The notes: generated by a model not told the origin, from the letters alone. A DNA stretch of 64,000 bases from an uncultured Sulfitobacter sp. (GCA_947501805.1 CANMXJ010000003.1:310001-374000); one strand, 5' to 3'. Numbered from the stretch's first letter, positions 43,111 to 51,934 are shown. Numbers and translations are program-made.

Positions 43111-44421
43111 CTATGATTTCGGGCGGTTGTCCACGATACGAACAGCTTTGCCTTCAGAACGTGCCACACCGCCGACATCCGCGACCACCACCGCCGCACT
43201 GATGCCGACGGTCTGTTTGATCTTGGCGGAGAGAGCTTTTGCCGCAGCCTGACGCGCATCTTCAGACAGGCTGGCGTCAGCACATTCACATAGAATACTC
43301 ATCTTATCCATGCGATCCGGACGGCTGAGTTCGATCTGGAAGTGTGGTGAAAGGGCTTCGACTTCCATAAGGGCTTCTTCGATCTGGGTTGGGAAAACAT
43401 TTACACCGCGCAAGATGATCATATCGTCGCTGCGTCCGGTGACTTTTTCCATGCGCCGCATCGAGCGCGCCGTGCCGGGCAAAAGGCGGGTCAGATCGCG
43501 TGTACGATACCGGATGATCGGGAATGCCTCTTTGGTCAGCGAAGTGAAAACCAGCTCGCCCTGTTCGCCTTCGGCTACGGGCTCGCCTGTCTCGGTATTG
43601 ATAATCTCTGGAAAGAAGTGATCCTCCCAGATGTGCAACCCGTCTTTGGTCTCCACACATTCCATTGACACACCCGGCCCCATCACTTCGGATAGTCCAT
43701 AAATATCAACAGCATGCATATCAAATGCTTGCTCTATCTCAAGCCGCATCGCGTTGGTCCAAGGCTCCGCACCAAAGATACCGACCTCCAGAGAGCAATC
43801 GCGCGGATCAAGGCCCTGATTGGCAAATTCGTCAAGGATCGACAGGGAATAGGATGGTGTCACCGTGATCCCCTTGGGCTTGAAATCTTCAATCAAGCGG
43901 ACCTGTCGTGGTGTCATGCCGCCGGAAACGGGATAGGTCGACAGACCCAATGTATCGGCACCCAGATGGATCCCCATACCACCCGTAAACAAACCGTAGC
44001 CATAAGCATTGTGCAACATATCACCGGGTCGCATCCCCGCTGCGCGAAGTGACCGCGCCACCACGGTTCCCCAATTTGCGAGGTCGTTTTTGGTATAACC
44101 AACCACGGTCGGCTGGCCTGTGGTGCCGGAGGAGGCGTGCAGACGCGCGACTTGTTCCCGCGGCACCGCAAACATCTTGAATGGGTAATTGTCCCGCAGA
44201 TCGGTTTTCACCGTGAAGGGGAATTTCGCCAGATCCGACAATTGCTTTAGATCGTCGGGATGGACACCAGCTTCATCAAAGCTTTTTTTATAGAACGGCA
44301 CATTGTCATAGGCATGGCGCAAGGACCATTTCAGCCGTTCCAGCTGAAGGGCCATGATCTCGTCTCGGCTGGCAATTTCAATGGGGTCCAATGTGGCCTT
44401 TGCCGGTGTCAGATCTTTCAT
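43111..44421 (-). CDS. paaK: Phenylacetate-CoA ligase
   Basis: This 436-residue adenylate-forming ligase activates phenylacetate to phenylacetyl-CoA. The ATP-binding block HASSGTTGQPTVVGYT, the GYGLFTGGMGIHLG motif, YGLSEVMGPGV and the C-terminal RSDDMIILRGVNVFPTQIEEAL region match PaaK. The stop of paaI overlaps its start by 4 nt. The ring-epoxidase genes paaABCDE are not in this window. Confidence 0.95.
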   Translation of the reverse strand: MKDLTPAKATLDPIEIASRDEIMALQLERLKWSLRHAYDNVPFYKKSFDEAGVHPDDLKQLSDLAKFPFTVKTDLRDNYPFKMFAVPREQVARLHASSGTTGQPTVVGYTKNDLANWGTVVARSLRAAGMRPGDMLHNAYGYGLFTGGMGIHLGADTLGLSTYPVSGGMTPRQVRLIEDFKPKGITVTPSYSLSILDEFANQGLDPRDCSLEVGIFGAEPWTNAMRLEIEQAFDMHAVDIYGLSEVMGPGVSMECVETKDGLHIWEDHFFPEIINTETGEPVAEGEQGELVFTSLTKEAFPIIRYRTRDLTRLLPGTARSMRRMEKVTGRSDDMIILRGVNVFPTQIEEALMEVEALSPHFQIELSRPDRMDKMSILCECADASLSEDARQAAAKALSAKIKQTVGISAAVVVADVGGVARSEGKAVRIVDNRPKS

Positions 44422-44858
44422 GACGCTGTGTCCTCTTCTGGAAAATGCTGTCCTTTGACGGTGCGCGATAGCCCGCGAAACAGTGCGACTGTGCGCCCGT
44501 CTTCACCTGTAACTGTCACATCATAAACACCGGAGCGGCCTGTGCGCGAGGATTCATTGGCTGTGGCCGTCAGAACCTCACCTTCATTGCCGGGGGCGAG
44601 GTAGGTGATCTGGTTTTGCTGCGCGACCGTCAATTGGTTGTAGCTGTTGCAGGCAAAGGCAAAGGCGCTGTCGGCTAGTGCAAAAATAAAACCGCCGTGA
44701 CAAATGCGATGCCCGTTCAACATATCAGGCCGGACCGTCATCGTCATTTCGGCTGTTCCAGGTCCGACTTTTATGATCGTCATACCAAGGCCGGGCGAGG
44801 CCGCGTCGCTGGCAAACATCACATCGGCGCATTTTTGTGCGCGGGCTTCAGGGGTCAT
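44418..44858 (-). CDS. paaI: Hydroxyphenylacetyl-CoA thioesterase
   Basis: This 146-residue hot-dog thioesterase matches PaaI: MTPEARAQKCADVMFASDAASPGLGM, the catalytic-site block NGHRICHGGFIFALADSAFAFACN, and TGRSGVYDVTV. It removes CoA from blocked intermediates of phenylacetate degradation. It is cotranscribed with paaK, with an ATGA overlap. Confidence 0.94.
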   Translation of the reverse strand: MTPEARAQKCADVMFASDAASPGLGMTIIKVGPGTAEMTMTVRPDMLNGHRICHGGFIFALADSAFAFACNSYNQLTVAQQNQITYLAPGNEGEVLTATANESSRTGRSGVYDVTVTGEDGRTVALFRGLSRTVKGQHFPEEDTAS

Positions 44859-44974
44859 TGGTAGCAGCTTTCACGTTTCATAAATTTGATGTCTGGCATT
44901 TTCTTGTAACGCTTTCAACAAGTATGATGCGCGACCCTCTTGATTTGCCACGCGAAGGGCGCAACTGTGAAAGC

Positions 44975-45322
44975 ATGACAGTACATATTCCTCCGAAAGT
45001 GACTACTTTTGAACGCCCGCCGGAACAAGTCGCGTATCATCGCACGGAGTTGTCGGTAATTCTGTCGCTCTATGGGCGGATGGTGGCTGCGGGTGAATGG
45101 CGCGACTACGGTATTTCCTGTCTGCGCGAGGTGGCAGTTTTTTCGATATTCCGGCGCACGGCTGAAAACCCGCTCTACCGGATAGAGAAACGCCCGAAAA
45201 TGCGCAACAAACAAGGTATGTATGCGGTTATTGGACCAGCGGGTCAGGTGCTGAAGCGCGGGCATGACCTGAAATCCGTGCTGCGCGTGTTGGAGCGCAA
45301 GCTGATCCGCGCTGTCGATTGA
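44975..45322 (+). CDS. DUF2794 family protein
   Basis: This protein of about 115 residues has the DUF2794 core, including FERPPEQVAYHRTELSVILSLYGRMVAAGEWRDYGIS (split) and FRRTAENPLYRIEKRPKMRNKQGMYAVIG. The family is limited to Alphaproteobacteria and has no known function. The start is uncertain: 44975 (MTVHIPPKV) is preferred, 44927 is possible, and neither has a strong ribosome site. The gene ends with no gap against the convergent NlpC/P60 gene. Confidence 0.85.
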   Translation: MTVHIPPKVTTFERPPEQVAYHRTELSVILSLYGRMVAAGEWRDYGISCLREVAVFSIFRRTAENPLYRIEKRPKMRNKQGMYAVIGPAGQVLKRGHDLKSVLRVLERKLIRAVD

Positions 45323-46096
45323 TTACAGGCGACGGTGGGCTGTGACAGGCCCGTCACCTTGATCGCTGATCCGTTTGATCGCGGCCTTGATCGGTTCATA
45401 AACCGTGGCCATCGCGCTGGCATTGGCGTGGATAAGCGTTTCAGCATCCGTGACCAGCGCCACATGCCCTTTCCAGAACAACAGATCGTTGCGCTGGTAG
45501 GTGCCGTCCGCCTCTTGACCAAGCTTTTCCTGCATATCGCTGTCACCGGGGCAGGGGATGGCACAGGCGAGCAGCGCGGCTTGCACAAGGCCCGAACAAT
45601 CAATGCCCCATCGGGAGTTGCCCCCCCAAAGATATGGCGTACCAAGGTAGTGCCTCGCGACGCTTGCCGGGTCGGATGCGGTTTTCTGAACAGGTGAAAG
45701 ATGTACTAGCGGAACAAAGCCCAGTTGTGTTTGCGCAAACCGATCTGTCTGCGCGATGACTTCCACTCGGCTATTGTGGCTCAGGCTTAGTCGATCCGCT
45801 GATTTGAAACTGGCTTGATCATAGGCGTGGGTCGCGGGGGCATTGACGATATGTGTTGGCGTGACAAACGGGCCAAGCATTTCTGAAACAACATAACCAC
45901 AATAGCCGTCTTTCGCCGCTTGCACATATGACCACCCCTCGGCGTCATTCAGAACCGTTACCAAATCACCGTACAACACTTGTCTGTCACGTACACCATT
46001 CGGCGCGCGGCGCAGGTCAGCGACAGGGTAAGCGACACTTGCCTTTTCATGCTTTGTGATCCGTGCAGGATCAGGCGTAAGGCGCGGATCGCTCAT
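45323..46096 (-). CDS. C40 family peptidase (NlpC/P60) with SH3 domains
   Basis: This 257-residue cell-wall peptidase has an N-terminal SH3-like part (SVAYPVADLRRAPNGVRDRQVLYGD and VVSEMLGPFV) and a C-terminal NlpC/P60 domain. The catalytic cysteine is in WGIDCSGLVQ and the histidine in WKGHVALV. These enzymes cut gamma-D-glutamyl bonds in peptidoglycan peptides, so it may act in recycling. I see no clear signal peptide, so it may be cytoplasmic. The start overlaps the stop of the aminopeptidase gene by 4 nt; the pair suggests murein-peptide breakdown. Confidence 0.92.
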   Translation of the reverse strand: MSDPRLTPDPARITKHEKASVAYPVADLRRAPNGVRDRQVLYGDLVTVLNDAEGWSYVQAAKDGYCGYVVSEMLGPFVTPTHIVNAPATHAYDQASFKSADRLSLSHNSRVEVIAQTDRFAQTQLGFVPLVHLSPVQKTASDPASVARHYLGTPYLWGGNSRWGIDCSGLVQAALLACAIPCPGDSDMQEKLGQEADGTYQRNDLLFWKGHVALVTDAETLIHANASAMATVYEPIKAAIKRISDQGDGPVTAHRRL

Positions 46097-47475
46097 AACT
46101 TCAGCAAGGGACCAAGCGCACCAAGCAAGGCACGTGTGCCTTGACCAACGCCGCCTTTGGCACGTGCAGGAGCATCAGAAGGTTGCCAGCCATAAATATC
46201 AAAATGCGCATAAGGGCTTTCGGTGACAAAGCGGCGCAGGAACAGGGCGGCGGTGATACATCCGGCAAAGCCGCCTTTGGGCGCATTGTCGAGGTCGGCA
46301 ATGCCCGGTTCGATCATGGTTTCATAGGCATCATGAAACGGCAAACGCCAGACGGGATCTTGTTCGGCCAAAGCGGCACCTTCCAGCGCTGCAACAAACG
46401 TGGGGTCATCAGAGAAATAGGGCGCAAGGTCTGGGCCAACGGCAACACGGGCTGCTCCGGTGAGGGTCGCCATTGAGATGATCTGGTCCGGTTTGTCCTC
46501 ATCCGCCAGCGCCAAGGCATCGGCCAGCACCAGGCGCCCTTCCGCATCAGTATTGTTAATCTCGACCGTCAGACCTTTGCGCGATGTCAGGATATCTCCA
46601 GGGCGGAATGCGTTACCAGAAACTGAATTCTCCACGGCCGGGATCAGCACGCGCAGTTGCACGGGAACCCCCGTAGCCATGATCATATGCGCCAGACCTA
46701 GTACTGCTGCCGCGCCCCCCATGTCCTTTTTCATCAAACCCATCGACGCGCCGGGCTTGAGGTTTAACCCGCCGGTATCAAAACAAACGCCTTTGCCTAC
46801 AAGGGTCAGTTTAGGGCCGGAACGACCCCACTGCATGTCAATCAAACGCGGCGCGTGGTCGGCTGCGCGGCCAACGGTGTGGATCATAGGAAAGTTCTGT
46901 TCCAGCAAGTCGTCGCCTGCAATGATATCAATACGTGCATCATGAACATCGGCCAGATCACGTGCGGCCTGTTCCAGCTGTGGCGGTCCCATATCGGATG
47001 CCGGCGTATTGATCAGGTCGCGTGTGAGCGCCTCACCCGATGCAACTGCTTCTATTTGTGCGCTGTCTACACCTTCTGGTGCAACCAGACGGGCCAAAAG
47101 AGCGGATTGCGTGCGGTAGCGGTCAAACCGATATCCAGCGAGCAGCCACCCCAGCGCCTCCACCGCTGCGCTTTCAGGATCCAGACCACTGGCAATTGCG
47201 TAATCACCCTTGGGCAGCTTTGACGCGGCTGCCGCCAGATGGAACCTGCTGCGTTTACGGCTGTTTGTGTTGCCGGTCCCGATGGCAGCCCAAGCGGGGT
47301 GACCATCCGGACCGGCAATTGTGACAGCTTGACCTGATCCGCCTGTGAACCCCTGCGCACTAATCCATGCCTGCGCCGCGGCTGGCTGTACGCCAAGCCA
47401 GTCCTTCAGGCCGTCCTCTGTGACGACATGCAACGGAATGGCAGCATCGGAAGCGGGCGCAAAGGAAAGGGACAT
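46093..47475 (-). CDS. Leucyl aminopeptidase family protein (M17)
   Basis: This 460-residue metallo-aminopeptidase has the M17 signature NNTDAEGRLVLAD and the metal-site segments LVGKGVCFDTGGLNLK and MKKDMGGAA. The N-terminal domain is shorter than that of PepA. Its ATGA overlap with the NlpC/P60 gene points to joint breakdown of peptides, perhaps of peptidoglycan origin; related pairs exist in several Alphaproteobacteria. The activity is likely but the substrate is inferred. Confidence 0.93.
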   Translation of the reverse strand: MSLSFAPASDAAIPLHVVTEDGLKDWLGVQPAAAQAWISAQGFTGGSGQAVTIAGPDGHPAWAAIGTGNTNSRKRSRFHLAAAASKLPKGDYAIASGLDPESAAVEALGWLLAGYRFDRYRTQSALLARLVAPEGVDSAQIEAVASGEALTRDLINTPASDMGPPQLEQAARDLADVHDARIDIIAGDDLLEQNFPMIHTVGRAADHAPRLIDMQWGRSGPKLTLVGKGVCFDTGGLNLKPGASMGLMKKDMGGAAAVLGLAHMIMATGVPVQLRVLIPAVENSVSGNAFRPGDILTSRKGLTVEINNTDAEGRLVLADALALADEDKPDQIISMATLTGAARVAVGPDLAPYFSDDPTFVAALEGAALAEQDPVWRLPFHDAYETMIEPGIADLDNAPKGGFAGCITAALFLRRFVTESPYAHFDIYGWQPSDAPARAKGGVGQGTRALLGALGPLLKL

Positions 47476-47540
47476 AGGAGACCTGACAGATTTGGAATTA
47501 CATATCGCAGCCTACCTGTTTCCCCGAGGCCCGCAATGGG

Positions 47541-47918
47541 TCAGATGGTGATATCCTGAATGTCCCAAACCGCCGTCAACGACCGTTCTCCCACGCGGAT
47601 CAGGCGTGACAGCGTCGCAGCGATTGCCACGTGATTGCGCTGGTCTATGCAATGGGTCACATCACTTGCCACATGGCTAAGCGCATGCATGCCGATTTGA
47701 TCTGCAATCGCAATCAGGGATCGTGTATTCTTGCGCAACTCGGTCCACGGCCCCTCGCGAAACAGGGCGTCACAATGCGATAAACGCAGCGCAAGCTCTT
47801 CCAGCGCGCGGCAAACTACATCCTCTGCTCCGGATTGGCCAAGCTGCGAATACAATGCCCCCAACCGTTCCTGATCGACACTAACACTTTCCATTGGTTT
47901 GATTTGCAGAACCTGCAT
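47541..47918 (-). CDS. Hypothetical helical protein (125 aa)
   Basis: This 125-residue, largely helical protein has the sequence ALEELALRLSHCDALFREGPWTELRKNTRSLIAIADQIGMHALSHVASDVTHCID (split), which has the spacing of a four-helix bundle such as an Hpt domain, but no clear phospho-histidine motif. I do not recognise the family. GGGTGAG upstream could serve as ribosome site. A GC hairpin lies in its leader. Confidence 0.65.
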   Translation of the reverse strand: MQVLQIKPMESVSVDQERLGALYSQLGQSGAEDVVCRALEELALRLSHCDALFREGPWTELRKNTRSLIAIADQIGMHALSHVASDVTHCIDQRNHVAIAATLSRLIRVGERSLTAVWDIQDITI

Positions 47919-47934
47919 CTTTACTCACCCTTCA

Positions 47935-47953
47935 CTCAGCCCCCACGGCTGAG
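47935..47953 (-). other. Leader hairpin
   Basis: CTCAGCC-N5-GGCTGAG forms a perfect 7-bp stem in the 5' leader of the 125-residue gene on the minus strand, 17 nt before its start. It lacks a T-run, so it is not a terminator. It might act on translation or mRNA stability. Confidence 0.3.
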
Positions 47954-48067
47954 ACGCAATTTGGCGCAAACTGGTGTTGAAATGGTTGCCCCCGGCATGC
48001 CTTTTCTCTCGAAACTATGAAAAATTTGGAGTACCCCTGACCAACTTAATCAAGGACCGAGGTTCAC

Positions 48068-48718
48068 ATGGACAACGCAAAGCCACTGCCAAGCTATCTG
48101 GCGCAACGCTATCACGGGTGGAAAGCGACAGGTTATGCCGAGAACAAAGCGTGGTACAAGCGCCTGGCATCAGACGGCCAACACCCGCGTGCGATGGTGA
48201 TTTCCTGTTGTGACAGCCGCGTGCATGTAACGTCGATCTTTGGCGCGGATCAGGGTGAATTCTTTATCCATCGCAATATTGCCAACCTTGTGCCACCTTA
48301 CGAGCCGGACGGGGATCACCACGGTACTTCGGCCGCTGTCGAATACGCCGTGCGGTTCCTCAAAGTCAGTCATCTGATTGTATTGGGGCATTCCAATTGT
48401 GGCGGGGTCAAAGGCTGCATGGACATGTGCGAAGGGCATGCGCCCGAGTTGGATGCCAAAGACAGTTTTGTCGGCAGGTGGATGGACATCCTGCGACCGC
48501 GCTATGAACTGGTTTCCGGACTGGAAGACCGCGAAGAGCAAATCCGCCAACTGGAAAAACATGCAGTGATGATTTCGTTGGAAAACCTGATGACGTTCCC
48601 GTGGATCAAGGATCTGGTCAATGAAGGTGAGTTAACGCTGCATGGCCTTTGGACTGATATTGGTGAAGGTGGCCTTGAACACTACAATTCACAAACACAA
48701 TCATTTCAACCAGTTTAA
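48068..48718 (+). CDS. Beta-carbonic anhydrase
   Basis: This 216-residue enzyme interconverts CO2 and bicarbonate. The zinc ligands C48, D49 (CDSR: D49-R51 dyad), H108 and C111 (GHSNCGGVKG) are all present, so it should be active. It is followed 13 nt later by the SbtA-like transporter gene and then the SbtB-like gene, all on one strand. That context links it to bicarbonate uptake. Confidence 0.95.
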   Translation: MDNAKPLPSYLAQRYHGWKATGYAENKAWYKRLASDGQHPRAMVISCCDSRVHVTSIFGADQGEFFIHRNIANLVPPYEPDGDHHGTSAAVEYAVRFLKVSHLIVLGHSNCGGVKGCMDMCEGHAPELDAKDSFVGRWMDILRPRYELVSGLEDREEQIRQLEKHAVMISLENLMTFPWIKDLVNEGELTLHGLWTDIGEGGLEHYNSQTQSFQPV

Positions 48719-48731
48719 GAGGCGCTCCTGA

Positions 48732-49715
48732 ATGGACCAACTGTTTTCGCTTGCTGCGGATAACCTGATCTCGCCGATTATTCTGTCCTTCGCACTCGGA
48801 GTCGCCGCGTCCCTTGCACGCTCTGATCTCAGTATTCCCGAAGCGGTGGCCAAAGGGCTGTCGATATATTTGCTTTTTGCGATTGGTTTCAAAGGTGGTG
48901 TGAGTGTCGCGGCGCACGGGATCGATGCGACGCTGGGGCTGGCATTGTTGGCTGGTATTGTCTTGTCGGCTGCCCTGCCGTTGGTCGCTTTTGCGCTGTT
49001 GCGGTTGATGACGAACATCAGCCGGCTGGATGCAGCAGCAGTCGCTGCGCATTATGGCTCCATTTCAATTGTGACCTTTGTTGCCGCCACCTCAATCCTT
49101 GAAAGTCGCGGCGTTGATTCCGAAGGCTATATGGTTGCGGTGGCTGCCGCGATGGAAGCGCCTGCGATTCTATCTGCACTGTGGCTGGTGGCAAAAGGCG
49201 GCGGTGAAGGAACCAAGGGCATGGACAGTGCATTGATGCGCGAGATCATGTTGAACGGGTCTATCGTTTTGCTGGTGGGATCGTTCTTTATTGGCTGGGC
49301 GACAGGGGAAGAGGGGCTGGCAGAAATTTCCAGTTTCATTGTGTCGCCTTTCAAGGGCGTTTTGTGCTTGTTCCTGCTCGACATGGGTTTGGTTGCGGGA
49401 CGCGGCCTGCGACAGGGCGGTGGAATTCTGCGTCCCGGCGTGCTGGCTTTTGGGGTGCTGATGCCGTTGATCGGGTCTGTTTTTGGATTGGCTTTTGCAA
49501 TGGCCTTGGGGCTATCTGCTGGTGGCGTGGCCCTGATGATGGTGCTGTCGGCATCTGCATCCTATATCGCGGTGCCAGCAGCAATGCGGGTTGCTCTGCC
49601 AGAGGCGAACCCGTCGTTGTATCTCACGCTCTCTTTGGGCGTGACTTTTCCATTCAACTTGACGCTGGGCATTCCGCTTTATGTGGCGGTGGCCCAGATA
49701 GTGACCGGAGGCTAA
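48732..49715 (+). CDS. sbtA: SbtA-like sodium-dependent bicarbonate transporter
   Basis: This 327-residue membrane protein has about ten segments in two inverted halves, each starting with a discontinuous helix. The pattern SPIILSFALGVAASLARSDLSIPEAVAKGLSIYLLFAIGFKGG (split), AHYGSISIVTFVAA and SASASYIAVPAAMR agree with SbtA (DUF897), the Na+/HCO3- symporter of cyanobacteria. Here it sits between a carbonic anhydrase and an SbtB-like gene. Uptake of bicarbonate is the likely role, though the bacterial family outside cyanobacteria is little studied. Confidence 0.9.
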   Translation: MDQLFSLAADNLISPIILSFALGVAASLARSDLSIPEAVAKGLSIYLLFAIGFKGGVSVAAHGIDATLGLALLAGIVLSAALPLVAFALLRLMTNISRLDAAAVAAHYGSISIVTFVAATSILESRGVDSEGYMVAVAAAMEAPAILSALWLVAKGGGEGTKGMDSALMREIMLNGSIVLLVGSFFIGWATGEEGLAEISSFIVSPFKGVLCLFLLDMGLVAGRGLRQGGGILRPGVLAFGVLMPLIGSVFGLAFAMALGLSAGGVALMMVLSASASYIAVPAAMRVALPEANPSLYLTLSLGVTFPFNLTLGIPLYVAVAQIVTGG

Positions 49716-49719
49716 AGGC

Positions 49720-50031
49720 ATGCAAACACATCAGGCAAAGCGTGTGGAAATCACGATCGAAGCGGTTATGGAATCGCGCCTGACTGATGCACTGAAAAAG
49801 GCTGGTGTGACGGGCTACACTGTCTTGCCAGTTCTGGGCGGATCGGGGCGATCCGGTGCATGGAGCAGGGCAGGACAGGTCAGTCGTGCCTCTGGCATGG
49901 TACAGGTTGTTTGTATCATCAAGCCCGAGCGACTCGATCGCCTGCTTGAGGGCGCTTTTGCGGTTGTCGATCGTCATATCGGTGTGGTCACGGTAACAGA
50001 TTGCGACGTGTTGCGCGCAGAGCGGTTTTAA
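49720..50031 (+). CDS. sbtB: SbtB-like PII-type signalling protein
   Basis: This 103-residue PII-like protein has a ferredoxin-like start (KRVEITIEAVMESRLTDALKKAGVTGYTVLP), a T-loop GGSGRSGAWSRAGQVSRASG, and the C-terminal VTDCDVLRAERF, close to the SbtB ending. It lacks the CGPxGC redox tail of some SbtBs. Such proteins bind AMP, ADP or cAMP and control SbtA. The gene starts 4 nt after the sbtA stop. Confidence 0.92.
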   Translation: MQTHQAKRVEITIEAVMESRLTDALKKAGVTGYTVLPVLGGSGRSGAWSRAGQVSRASGMVQVVCIIKPERLDRLLEGAFAVVDRHIGVVTVTDCDVLRAERF

Positions 50032-50066
50032 CGCGGCCTTAACCGAATCCGCGTCAGTGTCTGGAC

Positions 50067-50885
50067 ATGACGTTTGAGACCGTAACACTAAGACTGTCCC
50101 GCAGATTGCTAAGCGATGCCAATTCTGTGGCAGCAGGACAAGATGTCACGATCGGCCATCTGGTGCGGCATCTCCTTGCCAAAGAGATTGATCGCCGTCT
50201 GGGGCCAAGGACAAACGGGAAACCCGATGAAAATCTGGTCGCTGCTGTTGATGTTCTCCTTACTCAGGAGATGTCCGAAGCAGACGGATGGGACGATCTT
50301 GCAGCGCGATTGGTTCATTATGGCTTTGAACTGCGTCCCGATGGCGATGATATTTCCTTGCATAAACGTTTTTGCGGCACACACGTGTGCAAGGGGTCCG
50401 ACCTCGGCTTTGCCTACCGCACACTTGTCAGACGGTTTGGCTGCGGAATGCATGGACACCCGAGAGGGACGTTGGGCGAGGTATTCGGGGAGGATGAAGT
50501 CGCGCAGCACAATCTCAACAGTACGCGAAAAGGACGATTACAGCGCAGCTTGGGGCCTGTTTTCAAAACAGCACCGGATTGGGATACCCTGACATATCGC
50601 TTGCAGCGGCGCGGATACGTATTGCGCCCTCAGGGTACAGGTTTGGCCATATACGATGGAAAAGATGGCAGTCACCTGTGCAACACCGCAACAGTCGGCT
50701 ATCGCTACCGCGCTTTGGTGAAGCAGTTCGGCGCACCGATGCCCGGTCATACGCACGGAATGAAATGGGTGAAGACAAGCCGGCAGCCGGAGCAAGATGA
50801 ACCAGAGTTTGATGTGATCGACAGAGATTGGCGCATTCTGGATCCACAAACGCAAAACGCCCCGGCACTAGGCCGGGGCGTCTGA
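50067..50885 (+). CDS. Unknown protein with RHH-like start and two tandem 60-residue repeats
   Basis: This 272-residue protein starts with a ribbon-helix-helix-like stretch (TVTLRLSRRLL, then DVTIGHLVRHLLAKEIDRRL; residues 6-45). Two copies of a 60-residue module follow, residues 75-134 and 172-231, which align without gaps at 24 of 60 identities (about 40%), from WDDL..RL to F G..M.GH..G. The modules share a Trp start, a G-x-H-x-C block and a YR-x-LV motif. I do not know this module; it resembles the C-terminal domain of some relaxases only vaguely. It starts 35 nt after the sbtB stop, so it may belong to the same operon. Confidence 0.72.
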   Translation: MTFETVTLRLSRRLLSDANSVAAGQDVTIGHLVRHLLAKEIDRRLGPRTNGKPDENLVAAVDVLLTQEMSEADGWDDLAARLVHYGFELRPDGDDISLHKRFCGTHVCKGSDLGFAYRTLVRRFGCGMHGHPRGTLGEVFGEDEVAQHNLNSTRKGRLQRSLGPVFKTAPDWDTLTYRLQRRGYVLRPQGTGLAIYDGKDGSHLCNTATVGYRYRALVKQFGAPMPGHTHGMKWVKTSRQPEQDEPEFDVIDRDWRILDPQTQNAPALGRGV

Positions 50886-50887
50886 TC
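50857..50887. terminator. Terminator between the repeat-protein gene and asd
   Basis: A perfect 10-bp stem (50857-50866 with 50872-50881, ACGCCCCGGC) encloses a 5-nt loop. On the minus strand it is followed by TTTTGCGTTTG, so it can end asd. On the plus strand the stem lies inside the last codons of the repeat-protein gene. Confidence 0.85.
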
Positions 50888-50911
50888 TTACTGCGAAACC
50901 GATGCAGTGGA

Positions 50912-51934
50912 TTAGCCTTTTTTCAAGACCTCGCGTCCCAACAACTCTGCGATCTGCACCGCGTTCAACGCGGCACCTTTGCGAAGGTTATCGGAGACGC
51001 ACCACATGTTCAGGCCGTTATCAATTGTGCTGTCCTGCCGGATGCGGCTGATGAAAGTGGCGAAATCGCCGACACATTCGACGGGTGTGACGTAACCGCC
51101 GTCTTCACGCTTGTCGATAACCATAACACCTGGCGATTCACGCAGGATATCGCGGGCCTCATCTTCGTCCAGATGATCTTCGAATTCGATATTGATCGCC
51201 TCGGAATGGCCAACGAACACAGGCACCCGCACGCAAGTTGCCGTGACCTTGATCGCTTTGTCGATGATCTTTTTCGTCTCCGCGACCATCTTCCATTCTT
51301 CCTTGGTCGACCCATCGTCCATGAACACATCAATATGCGGAATCACGTTGAACGCGATCTGCTTGGTGAACTTGTTCGGCGGTACATCCGACGTCGGATT
51401 GTAGATCGACTTGGTCTGATCCCACAGTTCATCCGCGCCTTCCTTGCCGGCACCTGAAACAGATTGATAGGTGCTGACCACCACACGCTTGATCGTGGCA
51501 CGGTCATGCAACGGCTTGAGCGCGACAACCATCTGCGCGGTCGAGCAATTCGGATTTGCAATGATATTCTTGTTCGCATAATCGTGAATTGCTTCGGGGT
51601 TCACTTCGGGCACGATCAGCGGAATGTCAGCGTCATAGCGGTACAAAGACGAATTGTCGATCACGACACAGCCTGCCTTGGCAGCGGCGGGGGCGTACTT
51701 CTTGGTCGCTTCGGATCCGACAGCAAACAATGCCATGTCCCAGCCCGTGAAATCAAACGTATCAAGGTCTTTGCATTTCAGCGTCTTATCGCCAAAGCTG
51801 ACTTCCGTACCCTGCGAACGACGGCTGGCCAAGGCCACGATTTCGTCAACAGGGAACTGGCGTTCGGCCAGAATGTTCATCATTTCGCGGCCCACATTAC
51901 CTGTGGCACCGACGACGGCGACGCGATAACCCAT
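50912..51934 (-). CDS. asd: Aspartate-semialdehyde dehydrogenase
   Basis: This 340-residue enzyme makes aspartate semialdehyde for the lysine, threonine, methionine and diaminopimelate pathways. The NADP site is GATGNVG (residues 9-15), the active cysteine is C130 in NPNCSTAQ, and SGAGKEG follows. The second half shows the substrate-binding residues expected. It is divergent from the DUF3095 gene and ends at the hairpin described at 50857. Confidence 0.97.
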   Translation of the reverse strand: MGYRVAVVGATGNVGREMMNILAERQFPVDEIVALASRRSQGTEVSFGDKTLKCKDLDTFDFTGWDMALFAVGSEATKKYAPAAAKAGCVVIDNSSLYRYDADIPLIVPEVNPEAIHDYANKNIIANPNCSTAQMVVALKPLHDRATIKRVVVSTYQSVSGAGKEGADELWDQTKSIYNPTSDVPPNKFTKQIAFNVIPHIDVFMDDGSTKEEWKMVAETKKIIDKAIKVTATCVRVPVFVGHSEAINIEFEDHLDEDEARDILRESPGVMVIDKREDGGYVTPVECVGDFATFISRIRQDSTIDNGLNMWCVSDNLRKGAALNAVQIAELLGREVLKKG

